From contig WRAZ01000017.1 of assembly GCA_009779925.1 (NCBI GenBank), forward strand, positions 1-39,696: a stretch of DNA of 39,696 nucleotides, read 5' to 3'. A program made the position numbers and the translations under genes. The stretch comes from Chitinivibrionia bacterium (GTDB lineage Bacteria > Fibrobacterota > Chitinivibrionia > Chitinivibrionales > Chitinivibrionaceae). The notes under the pieces are model-generated. The model worked only from the letters and a program-made list of their open reading frames with translations, had not been told where the DNA came from and did not search any database. Below, piece after piece: positions 14,171 to 21,801 of the stretch (positions are counted from its first letter, which is position 1; each line of letters starts with the position of its first letter).

Positions 14171-15019
14171 ATGTTTAAAACCAAAGAAAAAGCGGCGGAA
14201 ATCGGATTTTTCATATCGGCAGCCGCCAGCATATTGTGCGTTGCGCTTATCTGCATATTTTTGTTTGCGGGCGGAATTCCTGCGATATTTGAAATAGGAT
14301 TTTTCAACTTTATCTTTGGTATGGAATGGCGTCCTACCAGCCACGGGAAATTCGGCATATTTCCAATGATAACGGCAACAATGCTTGCGACATCTTTGGC
14401 GCTTTTGTTTGCTGTTCCCGTCGGAATTATGACGGCTGTTTTCTTGGTGAAATTCTGTAAAAAGAAAATCAGTAATATATTAAGCCCGATGGTATCGCTT
14501 TTAGCGGCGATACCATCGGTTGTTTACGGCTTTTTCGGAATGGTGGTTATCGCTCCGATAATCGGCGAATTGTTCGGCGGAAGCGGTCGCTCGCTTATTG
14601 CCGCGTCAATAATTCTTGCAATAATGATACTTCCGACTATAATTACCGTTTCACAAGCGGCAATACGGGCTGTTCCCGAAATCTATTACGAAGGCGCGCT
14701 CGCCCTTGGCGCAAGCAAAGAAGAGTCGATGTTTTTCGCCACTCTTCCCGCGGCAAAATCGGGAATTATCGCCTCTGTCGTTCTCGGATTAGGACGTTGC
14801 GTCGGCGAAACAATGGCAGTAATAATGGTAGCAGGAAACCAAGTGCGAATTCCGGGCAGTTTATTTGACGGTGTAAGAACGCTCACGGCAAACATAGTCC
14901 TCGAAATGGGCTACGCCGAAGGTCTTCACCGCGAGGCGCTTATATCGACCGCAGTAGTTCTTTTTGTGTTTATATTGATGATAAATTTCACTTTCGCGGT
15001 GGTAAAAAAGAGGATTTGA
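14171..15019 (+). CDS. pstC: Phosphate ABC transporter permease PstC
   Basis: The 282-aa protein has six predicted membrane segments. The N-terminal hydrophobic helix (FFISAAASILCVALICIFLF) is followed by the short PstC periplasmic part with GMEWRPTSHGKFGIFPMI, the family signature. The ABC permease loop includes YYEGALALGASKEESMFFATLPAAKSGI (EAA motif with conserved G), which contacts PstB. LGRCVGETMAVIMVAGN is also typical. It starts at the ATG immediately after the pstS stop and has no separate promoter. The partner permease PstA and ATPase PstB are on the opposite strand 3-4 kb away. Confidence 0.95.
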   Translation: MFKTKEKAAEIGFFISAAASILCVALICIFLFAGGIPAIFEIGFFNFIFGMEWRPTSHGKFGIFPMITATMLATSLALLFAVPVGIMTAVFLVKFCKKKISNILSPMVSLLAAIPSVVYGFFGMVVIAPIIGELFGGSGRSLIAASIILAIMILPTIITVSQAAIRAVPEIYYEGALALGASKEESMFFATLPAAKSGIIASVVLGLGRCVGETMAVIMVAGNQVRIPGSLFDGVRTLTANIVLEMGYAEGLHREALISTAVVLFVFILMINFTFAVVKKRI

Positions 15020-15025
15020 GAAGAA

Positions 15026-15066
15026 CAAAATTGAGCACAATTGTTTTGTGCTCAATTTTGTTTTTT
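15026..15066 (+). terminator. Rho-independent terminator of pstS-pstC
   Basis: A 15-bp perfect stem (15026-15040 with 15046-15060), a 5-base loop and six T. The minus-strand small peptide gene stops inside the T run at 15065, so this hairpin separates the converging transcripts. Confidence 0.9.
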
Positions 15067-15223
15067 AATTCTTGTTCAATTTCAACATTGTTTCTCCTGA
15101 ACCTCCTCTTGGTGGTATAGGCTTTAGCATCGACGAACTACTTGTTCCTTTTAGTTGATGCCCTTGCCTTAGGCTGTTATTTCGAAGTTGGTAGCCTTCA
15201 ATTGCTAATTTTCTCTCGTTCAT
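15065..15223 (-). CDS. 52-aa Gly/Ser/Pro-rich peptide gene coupled to the DUF6338-like gene
   Basis: I chose the ATG at 15223 because AAAGGAG lies 7 bases upstream; the longer frame from 15256 has none. It overlaps the end of the DUF6338-like gene by 26 bp, so translation is coupled. The peptide has two short related units (GYQLRNNSL and GHQLKGTSSSS) and a PIPPRGGSGE motif, and is hydrophilic with no signal peptide. I recall short Tyr-Gln-Pro and PPxGGSG peptides beside DUF6338 genes elsewhere, but this is memory, not a search result. The function is unknown; it could be a partner, immunity peptide or secreted signal. Confidence 0.5.
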   Translation of the reverse strand: MNERKLAIEGYQLRNNSLRQGHQLKGTSSSSMLKPIPPRGGSGETMLKLNKN

Positions 15224-15797
15224 CGCTTTCTCCTTTCTGCTCATTAAAAAGTTCAATATACTCTATTTCGTCATAATTTATTAACAACCCCTTTGTGTCG
15301 GGTGTTTTTTCCATAAATATTCCTTCTTCATTAAGTCTCCAAACTTCTTCTAAATATAAATCTTCTTTTTCAGGGTAAGATGAAGCAAATGAATCACCTC
15401 CATAAAGACCGCCTATAATTCTTTCATTTTTTAAGTGAATTAGTACAAAAAAACGAACTTTTTGGTTGCTAAAAAAGTAATCCCAAGATTTGGGTATTGT
15501 GCTGATAGTTTTATCTTTTATGATATTAAATCCTAATATCAACTTTAAGAATATTGGACAAATTATTGAAAGCACAAAAAGCAAAGGCACTAAAAAAATA
15601 TCGGATAAACATACCATTGAGGTAAACCAAGATACAAAAATATAGTAAGCGCCTCCAAATATAATTGCTTCAATCAAAGAATTTGTGATCTTCACTTTTT
15701 CCGACGGATGTATTAATCCCCATACTTTCATAGAAATAAATCCGGGGGCTACAAAAAGCATAATCAATTTAATTGTATTTTCATTCAGAAATTCCAA
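15198..15797 (-). CDS. DUF6338-like membrane protein
   Basis: In this 199-aa protein the N-terminus (IKLIMLFVAPGFISMKVWGL) carries the PGF(I) helix I associate with DUF6338. Two more membrane segments (AIIFGGAYYIFVSWFTSMV and IFLVPLLFVLSIICPIFL) follow. The cytoplasmic half holds KSWDYFFSNQK, GGLYGGDSFASSYPEKEDLY and GLLINYDEIEYIELF, a compact SH3-like beta pattern. The start is TTG at 15797 with GGAGGAG seven bases upstream. The region is more AT-rich than its neighbours and splits the pst locus, suggesting later insertion. The function of the family is unknown to me. Confidence 0.6.
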   Translation of the reverse strand: MEFLNENTIKLIMLFVAPGFISMKVWGLIHPSEKVKITNSLIEAIIFGGAYYIFVSWFTSMVCLSDIFLVPLLFVLSIICPIFLKLILGFNIIKDKTISTIPKSWDYFFSNQKVRFFVLIHLKNERIIGGLYGGDSFASSYPEKEDLYLEEVWRLNEEGIFMEKTPDTKGLLINYDEIEYIELFNEQKGESDEREKISN

Positions 15798-15867
15798 TTT
15801 AACACTCCTCCAATAAGCAATATTAAAATATCAATGAAATAAATATAATAAAAAATCAAGTGTTTTG

Positions 15868-17235
15868 TCAAGCTTTTTGATTGAAAATTAAAAACTCAAC
15901 CGTAATAGTTGTTCCTTTTCCCTCAACGCTTGATAAACTTATCGTTCCTTTGTGGATTTGAACGGCGTGTTTTGTTATTGCGAGACCAAGTCCCGTGCTG
16001 TTTTGTCTTTGGCTTCTGGCGCTGTCCACTCTGAAAAAACGCTCGAAAATTCTGTGTTGCATCGAAAGCGGAATGCCTATTCCTGTGTCGGATACGGATA
16101 AAATTGCGCGCTCGTTTGTTGCGTCTATTTTTACGCTGATTTTTCCGCCGTCGCAATTGTATTTTACTGCGTTTACTAATAAATTCTGCAAAATTACGTC
16201 TAAAAGTCGCGGTATTGCGTTTATTTCTGTGGTTTCGCCTGTAAGTTCGCAAGTTATTTCTCGCTCTGTTGCTTTTTCGCTTATTTGATTGATGGCGTTT
16301 TGTGCAAATTCGTATAAGTTTACTTTTTCAAAGGAAAAAGCGCTGTTTTCGTCGAGATTTGACAGTTGAATAATGTCGTTTATAAGGTTGAGCAAATGCT
16401 GTGCTTCCGTGTAAATTTTACCCGAAAAATCTTTAATGTCCTCGGGTTTGGCAATTCCCTTTGTTATAATTTCGGAGTAGCCCGAAATTACTGCAAGCGG
16501 CGTTTTCAGTTCGTGGGAAACGTTTGCGGAAAATTCGCGGCGCAGTTTTTCGCGGTCGGCTTGCTCGCTTATGTCCATAAGCAAAATGGCAATTCCTTGT
16601 TTTTCTCCCGCTTTGTTGATTATAAGCCCTGCAAACATTCTTATGGTTTTGCCTTGAATTTCTATAATTGTCTCCATTTTTTTTACGTCGTCTGCGAATT
16701 TTATGCCTTGGCGAAATTCTTCTTCTCTGCACAAAACCAAAACGTGTTTGCCTGTAAGATTTTGGATTTCTTCTTCTGCGTTGTCGCTTTCGCGCTTGCT
16801 GTTTTCGCCGTCCAAAATGTTAAGAGCTGTCTTATTACACGACAAAATTCGATAATCGACGTCTAAAATAATCAAGCCTTCGTGCATATTTGCCGTTATG
16901 GTTTCAAAGTGTTTTTTGCGTTTTTTCAGCTTCTTGATTTGGGCTGAGGTCTCGGAGTTTTGCCTTTGTGATTTTACTAAAATCGGCGCCAACTCGTCGT
17001 AAACATCGCAATCTTGCGGGCATTCCAAATCGATTTTTTCTATGTCTCGCGTGATTTTTGAGATGACAAATTTTGTCGCAGTTGATATGGCAAAGAAGTA
17101 AAATCCGACTAATGCTGCGCCTATAATAACTATGAAAATATTTGCGAGATTATCACCATAATGAATAAAAGCTAAAGTTATCGCAATCAAGACTGCGCTT
17201 AGAATTAAATTTGTCCAAAAAATCAGGAATTTCAT
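15868..17235 (-). CDS. phoR: Phosphate-regulon sensor histidine kinase PhoR
   Basis: The 455-aa protein has two membrane helices (about 7-26 and 33-55) with little periplasmic sequence between them, as in PhoR. A linker and a PAS domain follow (FETITANMHEGLIILDVDYR onward, about 110-225). The HisKA domain has phospho-acceptor His241 in FSANVSHELKTPLAVI, and the ATPase domain has LLVNAVKYN, SVSDTGIGIP and STGLGLAI. I start at 17235, where ATG overlaps the phoB stop as ATGA; the longer upstream frame is an Arg-rich shadow of phoB. It phosphorylates PhoB when PstSCAB/PhoU report low phosphate. Confidence 0.9.
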   Translation of the reverse strand: MKFLIFWTNLILSAVLIAITLAFIHYGDNLANIFIVIIGAALVGFYFFAISTATKFVISKITRDIEKIDLECPQDCDVYDELAPILVKSQRQNSETSAQIKKLKKRKKHFETITANMHEGLIILDVDYRILSCNKTALNILDGENSKRESDNAEEEIQNLTGKHVLVLCREEEFRQGIKFADDVKKMETIIEIQGKTIRMFAGLIINKAGEKQGIAILLMDISEQADREKLRREFSANVSHELKTPLAVISGYSEIITKGIAKPEDIKDFSGKIYTEAQHLLNLINDIIQLSNLDENSAFSFEKVNLYEFAQNAINQISEKATEREITCELTGETTEINAIPRLLDVILQNLLVNAVKYNCDGGKISVKIDATNERAILSVSDTGIGIPLSMQHRIFERFFRVDSARSQRQNSTGLGLAITKHAVQIHKGTISLSSVEGKGTTITVEFLIFNQKA

Positions 17236-17909
17236 TCGGGGCTCCCTATTTTGTAGCCGACCCCGCGAACGGTTTGTACGTGTTTTCCGCCGTCGCCTAA
17301 TTTTTTTCTTAAGCTCATTATGTGCGCGTCCACCGTGCGCGTTTCCATAGCGTAATCGTAGCCCCAAACTTCTGTTAGAATGTTTTCGCGGCTGTGAACA
17401 ATATTTACGGAACGAAGCAAAAATACCAGCGTATCAAACTCTTTTATTGTAAGAACGACTTCCTGTCCGTTAACCAAAACCAAGTGTTTGGGAATATCGA
17501 CCGATATGTTTTCAAATGAAATAAAGTTATGTTTGTCGGACGATTTTTGCGTTCTTTTAATAAGGCGCTTTACTCTTGAAATCAGCTCCATTATTCCGAA
17601 AGGTTTTGTAATATAGTCGTCAGCGCCACTGTCGAGCCCCATTACTTTGTCGTATTCCGTGCCTTTGGCGGTGAGCATAATTACAGGAAGGTCGGCAGTC
17701 GTTTTCGCTCCTCTTATTTTTTTCAGAATGCTTAATCCGTCGTCGCAGGGGAGCATAATATCCAATATTACAAGGTCGGGTTTATTGACGCCCATTACGG
17801 CGAAAAAATCGTTTCCGTCGATAAATCCCTGACACTCTATTCCCGAATTTTTTAAGGAATAAATTATAAGTTCGCGAATTGCACGGTCGTCTTCTACGAT
17901 ATATACCAT
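17232..17909 (-). CDS. phoB: Response regulator PhoB/PhoP (OmpR family)
   Basis: In the 225-aa protein the receiver domain has the acidic pair ED-D near residues 6-8, phospho-acceptor Asp50 in LVILDIMLP, T80 and K102 in DDYITKPFG. The winged-helix domain (about 125-222) has LTIKEFDTLVFLLRS, ENILTEVWGYDYAMETRTVD, HIMSLRKKL and VRGVGYKIG. It would bind the 11-bp-phased repeats before pstS and pstA. The gene is coupled to phoR and lies 12 bp after phoU. The context of pst genes supports the Pho assignment over other OmpR-type regulators. Confidence 0.9.
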   Translation of the reverse strand: MVYIVEDDRAIRELIIYSLKNSGIECQGFIDGNDFFAVMGVNKPDLVILDIMLPCDDGLSILKKIRGAKTTADLPVIMLTAKGTEYDKVMGLDSGADDYITKPFGIMELISRVKRLIKRTQKSSDKHNFISFENISVDIPKHLVLVNGQEVVLTIKEFDTLVFLLRSVNIVHSRENILTEVWGYDYAMETRTVDAHIMSLRKKLGDGGKHVQTVRGVGYKIGSPE

Positions 17910-17921
17910 AATCTTCTCCGA

Positions 17922-18557
17922 TTACGCTTCTTGGATGGAATATGCAACAACTTTTGCGATGTTTTTTGCGTGGTCGCCTATTCTTTCGAGGTATTTTGCC
18001 GCCTGAAAAATATCCAAACACAGTTCGCCGTTTTTGCCGTCTTCGTCAATTCGTTTTATAAGCCCTTGCTTTATGTCCTTAAAATGGTTGTTTATAACGA
18101 TATCGAACATTATCACGTTTTTTGCTTCTTCCACATCGTTTTTGATTAGGCAATCCACGGCGTTTGAAATGATTTTTGCTACGGATTTCGCCATTTCTTC
18201 CATATATTTGCCGACAAAATGCCGTTGTTCGTCGCTGGCGTTTTCAAACAAATACGAGATGCTGGCGGCGTTTGCTCCGATGCGCTCCATATCGCCTATA
18301 AGTTTTTGTGTGGTCGTAATAAAACGCAAATCGCCTGCGACAGGTTGCTCTCTTATAAGAAGTATAATGCAAAGTCGGCTTATTTCGCGCTCCATATTGT
18401 CAATTTGTTCTTCGATGGCAAACGTTTTTTTCCGCATTTCCGAATTGTTGGTCACAAGTCCGTTAATTGTGCTGTTAATTGCATATTCGCAAAGTGCGCC
18501 CATTTCTGTCATATCGCAACGAAGTTTTTCCAATTGTCTTTTGTATGATTCTCTCAT
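17922..18557 (-). CDS. phoU: Phosphate signalling regulator PhoU
   Basis: The 211-aa all-helical protein has two three-helix bundles. Each carries a PhoU metal-binding stretch: [20 protein letters not shown] with [19 protein letters not shown] in the first, and [16 protein letters not shown] in the second. PhoU links PstB to PhoR and represses signalling when phosphate is plentiful. The start ATG overlaps the pstB stop (ATGA) with GGGAG upstream. Confidence 0.95.
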   Translation of the reverse strand: MRESYKRQLEKLRCDMTEMGALCEYAINSTINGLVTNNSEMRKKTFAIEEQIDNMEREISRLCIILLIREQPVAGDLRFITTTQKLIGDMERIGANAASISYLFENASDEQRHFVGKYMEEMAKSVAKIISNAVDCLIKNDVEEAKNVIMFDIVINNHFKDIKQGLIKRIDEDGKNGELCLDIFQAAKYLERIGDHAKNIAKVVAYSIQEA

Positions 18558-19306
18558 CCAAATCTCCCTGTTATATAGTCCTCGGTTTTTTTATTTGTCG
18601 GTTTTGTGAATAATTTTTCCGTTCTTCCGTGTTCGATAACTTCGCCCAAAAGGAAAAATACCGTTTCGTCCGAAATTCGTGCCGCCTGTTGCATATTGTG
18701 GGTTACAATTACGATAGTGTATTTTTCTTTAAGCGTTTCCGCCAAGTCTTCAATTTTTGACGTGGAAATCGGGTCAAGCGCGCTCGTCGGCTCGTCCATA
18801 AGAAGAACTTCAGGCTCTACCGCAAGCGCTCTGGCTATGCACAAACGCTGTTGCTGTCCGCCCGAAAGTGCGAGTGCGGGCTTTTTGAGACGGTCTTTTG
18901 TTTCTTCCCAGATTGCGGCGTCTATAAGCGATTTTTCGACAATCATATCGAGTTTCGCCTTGTTTTTTATGCCGTGAGTACGGGGTCCAAAAGCGATATT
19001 GTCATAAATGCTCATAGGAAAAGGGTTTGGCTTCTGAAACACCATTCCGACGCGTTTTCTGAGCAGATTTACATCGACCGAATTGTCGTAAATGTCTTGT
19101 CCGTCAAAGGTGATTTTTCCTGTTATTCGGCAACCCTCAATCAAATCGTTCATTCTGTTGAGAATTCTCAGAAACGTCGATTTTCCGCAACCAGACGGTC
19201 CTATAAGCGCCGTTATTTCGTTCTGTTTCATAGCGAAATTCACGTTTTTAAGCGCTTGGAATTCCCCATAAAACAAATTCACGTTCTCGCTGACAATTTT
19301 GTTCAC
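18554..19306 (-). CDS. pstB: Phosphate ABC transporter ATP-binding protein PstB
   Basis: The 250-aa protein has Walker [24 protein letters not shown], the Q-loop in [18 protein letters not shown], signature [15 protein letters not shown], Walker [18 protein letters not shown]-loop and switch [10 protein letters not shown]. The pattern after the Q-loop is specific for PstB. I start at GTG 19306, with AAAAGGAG five bases upstream. The longer frame from 19348 begins inside a palindromic repeat and adds 14 Lys-rich residues unlike PstB. It energises PstC/PstA phosphate import. Confidence 0.93.
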   Translation of the reverse strand: MNKIVSENVNLFYGEFQALKNVNFAMKQNEITALIGPSGCGKSTFLRILNRMNDLIEGCRITGKITFDGQDIYDNSVDVNLLRKRVGMVFQKPNPFPMSIYDNIAFGPRTHGIKNKAKLDMIVEKSLIDAAIWEETKDRLKKPALALSGGQQQRLCIARALAVEPEVLLMDEPTSALDPISTSKIEDLAETLKEKYTIVIVTHNMQQAARISDETVFFLLGEVIEHGRTEKLFTKPTNKKTEDYITGRFG

Positions 19307-19335
19307 AGACACTCCTTTTATTTTTATTTTTTTGG

Positions 19336-19356
19336 GAGACGTAAGCATTACGTCTC
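19336..19356. repeat. Palindromic repeat, GAGACG(C/T)AA family, between pstA and pstB
   Basis: GAGACGTAA (19336-19344) pairs with TTACGTCTC (19348-19356). It sits in the 59-bp pstA-pstB gap, inside the operon, and matches the element at 13036-13060. Confidence 0.8.
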
Positions 19357-19365
19357 TACATTTTA

Positions 19366-20223
19366 TTACCGTGTTTTTCGTTCGATTTTTCCTGCAATGT
19401 AATACGAAAACGAATTCAGCAAAATCACTATTATGAAAAGCACCGCCGCTGTGGCAAACGCCTCGTTTACATTCATTCCTTCCGTCGAAATCGAATACAA
19501 ATGCACTGCAAGCGTTCGTCCCGATGATACCGAAATTTCTCCTGCGTTGTTTGTGAAAACCCTGACGATTTCGGTTGCCGTTCCCGCCGTAAATATGAGC
19601 GCCGCTGTCTCTCCCAAAATCCGTCCGAGCGATAAAATCACTCCCGCAAAAATTCCGTTGGAAGCGCTCGGAAGTATTACTTTGAACGTTGTTCGCAGTC
19701 GTCCTGCGCCAAGCCCGAAACTTCCCTCGCGATACAAATCGGGAACTGCGATAAGCGCTTCTTCGGCAGTTCGCATAACAAGCGGCAGGGTCATTATTGC
19801 AAGGGTTAGTCCGCCCGCAAGCACCGAATATCCCATCTGCAAATATATAACAAAAAACATCATTCCGAAAAGTCCGTAAACTATAGACGGTATTCCTGCA
19901 AGCGTTTCGGCGGCAATTCGTATAAATTTCACAAACTGATTTGAGCGCGATGCGTATTCCGTAAGATAAACCGCCGAAAATATTCCTATCGGAACAGAAA
20001 GCGAAAGAGCGATAATTACTACCACCACCGTATTTATCATAGCAGGAAAAAGTGATACATTATCGCTTGTGTATTCGAGTGCAAACAGGCTCGGAGTGAT
20101 ATTGACAAGTCCCATAATAAGTATATACGCCGATATGAAAAGTATAGTGCAAATGGTCATTGTCGCGCTGAGATAAACACAACTGCGAAGAAAAATTACA
20201 AGCTTCTTAGGTTTCGCTTTCAT
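19366..20223 (-). CDS. pstA: Phosphate ABC transporter permease PstA
   Basis: The protein is about 285 aa with six membrane helices. Family signatures are [33 protein letters not shown], the EAA loop [25 protein letters not shown], and [18 protein letters not shown]. It starts the minus-strand transcript pstA-pstB-phoU-phoB-phoR. I prefer the ATG at 20223 (MKAKPKKL), which has a GGAA seven bases upstream. The alternative ATG at 20244 adds seven residues but has AAGG touching the codon. The upstream region carries a Pho-box-like array. Confidence 0.92.
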   Translation of the reverse strand: MKAKPKKLVIFLRSCVYLSATMTICTILFISAYILIMGLVNITPSLFALEYTSDNVSLFPAMINTVVVVIIALSLSVPIGIFSAVYLTEYASRSNQFVKFIRIAAETLAGIPSIVYGLFGMMFFVIYLQMGYSVLAGGLTLAIMTLPLVMRTAEEALIAVPDLYREGSFGLGAGRLRTTFKVILPSASNGIFAGVILSLGRILGETAALIFTAGTATEIVRVFTNNAGEISVSSGRTLAVHLYSISTEGMNVNEAFATAAVLFIIVILLNSFSYYIAGKIERKTR

Positions 20224-20274
20224 AAAGATTTTCCATTCCTCCATCCTTAGTTTTGCAAGAAATTACGTATTAAA

Positions 20275-20314
20275 TGTCAAGTTTTGTTTGCAAGTTTTGT
20301 AAAGTTTTGGTAAA
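20275..20314 (-). promoter_or_regulatory. Candidate Pho box array before pstA
   Basis: On the minus strand, TTTACC (20309-20314), TTTACA (20298-20303), TTGCAA (20288-20293) and TTGACA (20275-20280) are spaced 11, 10 and 13 bp apart. This resembles the direct-repeat sites of PhoB/PhoP-family regulators. The last unit could double as a -35 box. Confidence 0.45.
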
Positions 20315-20316
20315 AT

Positions 20317-21801
20317 TCATCTATGCCCTGAAACCCCGCGCCTTGCCAGCAACGTCGCGTCTCTCGAGTACAGCGACAACAACGCCTCTATATACGCAAT
20401 TCTTGCTCGCGCTTCGTCGAGGTTTGCCGATACTACGTCGCGTTGGACTTGGAGGACGGCGTAGCCTGTGGAGCGACCTACTCTTAATTTTTCTTGCTCG
20501 GCTTCTAATTTTTGTTTTTGCAGGGTGGATACAAGTTGCGCGGTTTCTATTTGTCTGTGCGCTCGCGATACTTCGAGGTGTGCGGAGCGTATTTCAAAAT
20601 CTATAAGGCGCGAGAAGTTGGATATTGCTAATTGTCGTTGTTGAGACGTGTATTGCGCCGCTCTGTGTCTTTGCCGAGCCGCGCCGCTTGTTATCGGGAA
20701 TTGAAGTTGCAAGCCTGCGCTGAATCTTGGGTCGGAATCGTTTGGAAATATTGCAAACGTTTCGTTGGGCGACGTTCCCTCAAGCGCAATGAAAAAATCC
20801 AAGCGGGGGAGAAGTCCGTTTTTTGTTTGGATTAAGTCCAACTCTCCGCGCTCTGCCAAAAGATTTGCTTGTCGCAAGTCCTGCCTGAATTCTTGCGCCG
20901 CGAGTATGTGGTCTTCGAGATTATCCGCTTCGCCTAAAGTTAAAGTGCTGTCGCTGAGAATAATTTCTTTATCGAAAAATTGCGGGGCGTTTATCAGAAA
21001 TGCAAGATTAAGAGAACGTTGTTCGCGGGCGATTTGCGCGTCGAATAGCTGTTTTTCGCGCGAGGCGACTTCGGCTCTGATTGTGATAAGGTCTATTGGA
21101 GCGACAGTTCCTGCGTTAAGGCGTTGCTCGGCTTCAAAAAGTAAGCGGTTGGCAAGTTCTAAGGAATATTCGAAAATTTGCAATTCTTTATTGCTCAGCA
21201 TTAACGCCCAATATGAGCGTTCGACCTCCGCAAAAAGCCGCTGAGCATAAGCGGACAATTCTTCTTGGCTGATTTCGAGGTCAATGCGCGCTCGTCTGAC
21301 AGGGGCGAGATTTACGCGAGTTCCCAATCCCTGCAAAAGCGATTGCGTTATGGTGATTCTTGCGGTCGCGTTGGAATCGCGCGGAGCAGCCCAAGTTGCG
21401 CCTCTTGTCGAAAGTTCTATGTTTGTTCCCGTGGGGGCGGTTTGGCTTAACGCTATGCTTGCTCGGTTGTGGTCGAAAAACGGCTCTTGCGCGGAATATG
21501 TTGCAGTGATTGTCGGCTCGAATGCGTATTGGCGTTCTCGGATAATTGTTCTTGCGATGTCGGTTCTTATTCGTTCTATGGCGAGGAGGGGATTGCCGTT
21601 TACAGCCATATTCAGCGCTTCTTCTAAAGATAGTATTATGGCATCAGAGCGACCGCGATGGTCGTCCCTACGGGGATCTGCCGTAGGGGCAATCCCCTGT
21701 GATTGCCCTAAATTCCGATCGTTTACAGTGTTGTTTGCAGTGTCGTCTATTTGAGCGAACGCGGTGCAAAAAATCAGTAATATTATTGCGAGTATTTTCA
21801 T
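20317..21801 (-). CDS. TolC-family outer membrane efflux channel
   Basis: The 494-aa protein has a signal peptide (MKILAIILLIFCTAFA). The OEP repeats follow: LSLEEALNMAVNGNPLLAIE at the start of the first half, the coiled-coil helices with VERSYWALMLSNKELQIFE, and a second half with LQLQFPITSGAARQRH and YAVLQVQRDVVSANLDEARA. It forms the outer-membrane tunnel for the RND pump encoded just upstream; the start overlaps the pump stop as ATGA. The stretch between the signal peptide and the first helix holds a 59-bp composite palindrome read in frame. There is no obvious terminator after the gene; the pstA regulatory region begins at once. Confidence 0.93.
   Translation of the reverse strand: MKILAIILLIFCTAFAQIDDTANNTVNDRNLGQSQGIAPTADPRRDDHRGRSDAIILSLEEALNMAVNGNPLLAIERIRTDIARTIIRERQYAFEPTITATYSAQEPFFDHNRASIALSQTAPTGTNIELSTRGATWAAPRDSNATARITITQSLLQGLGTRVNLAPVRRARIDLEISQEELSAYAQRLFAEVERSYWALMLSNKELQIFEYSLELANRLLFEAEQRLNAGTVAPIDLITIRAEVASREKQLFDAQIAREQRSLNLAFLINAPQFFDKEIILSDSTLTLGEADNLEDHILAAQEFRQDLRQANLLAERGELDLIQTKNGLLPRLDFFIALEGTSPNETFAIFPNDSDPRFSAGLQLQFPITSGAARQRHRAAQYTSQQRQLAISNFSRLIDFEIRSAHLEVSRAHRQIETAQLVSTLQKQKLEAEQEKLRVGRSTGYAVLQVQRDVVSANLDEARARIAYIEALLSLYSRDATLLARRGVSGHR
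21650..21708. repeat. Composite palindromic repeat inside the TolC-family gene
   Basis: Three adjacent inverted repeats occur: CGACC/GGTCG (21650-21664), CCCTACGG/CCGTAGGG (21666-21688) and GGGCAATC/GATTGCCC (21687-21708). It is translated in the N-terminal linker as roughly GQSQGIAPTADPRRDDHRGR, a polar stretch without counterpart in the family core. Confidence 0.8.

Noticed and set aside
17236-17367. Longer PhoR frame with 44 extra N-terminal residues
   Set aside because: The extra residues are Arg-rich, lie opposite no signal and are a frame shadow of phoB; the ATGA overlap at 17232-17235 gives the natural start.
19307-19348. Longer PstB frame starting at 19348
   Set aside because: It starts within a palindromic repeat and lacks a ribosome binding site, while GTG at 19306 has AAAAGGAG and yields the normal family length.
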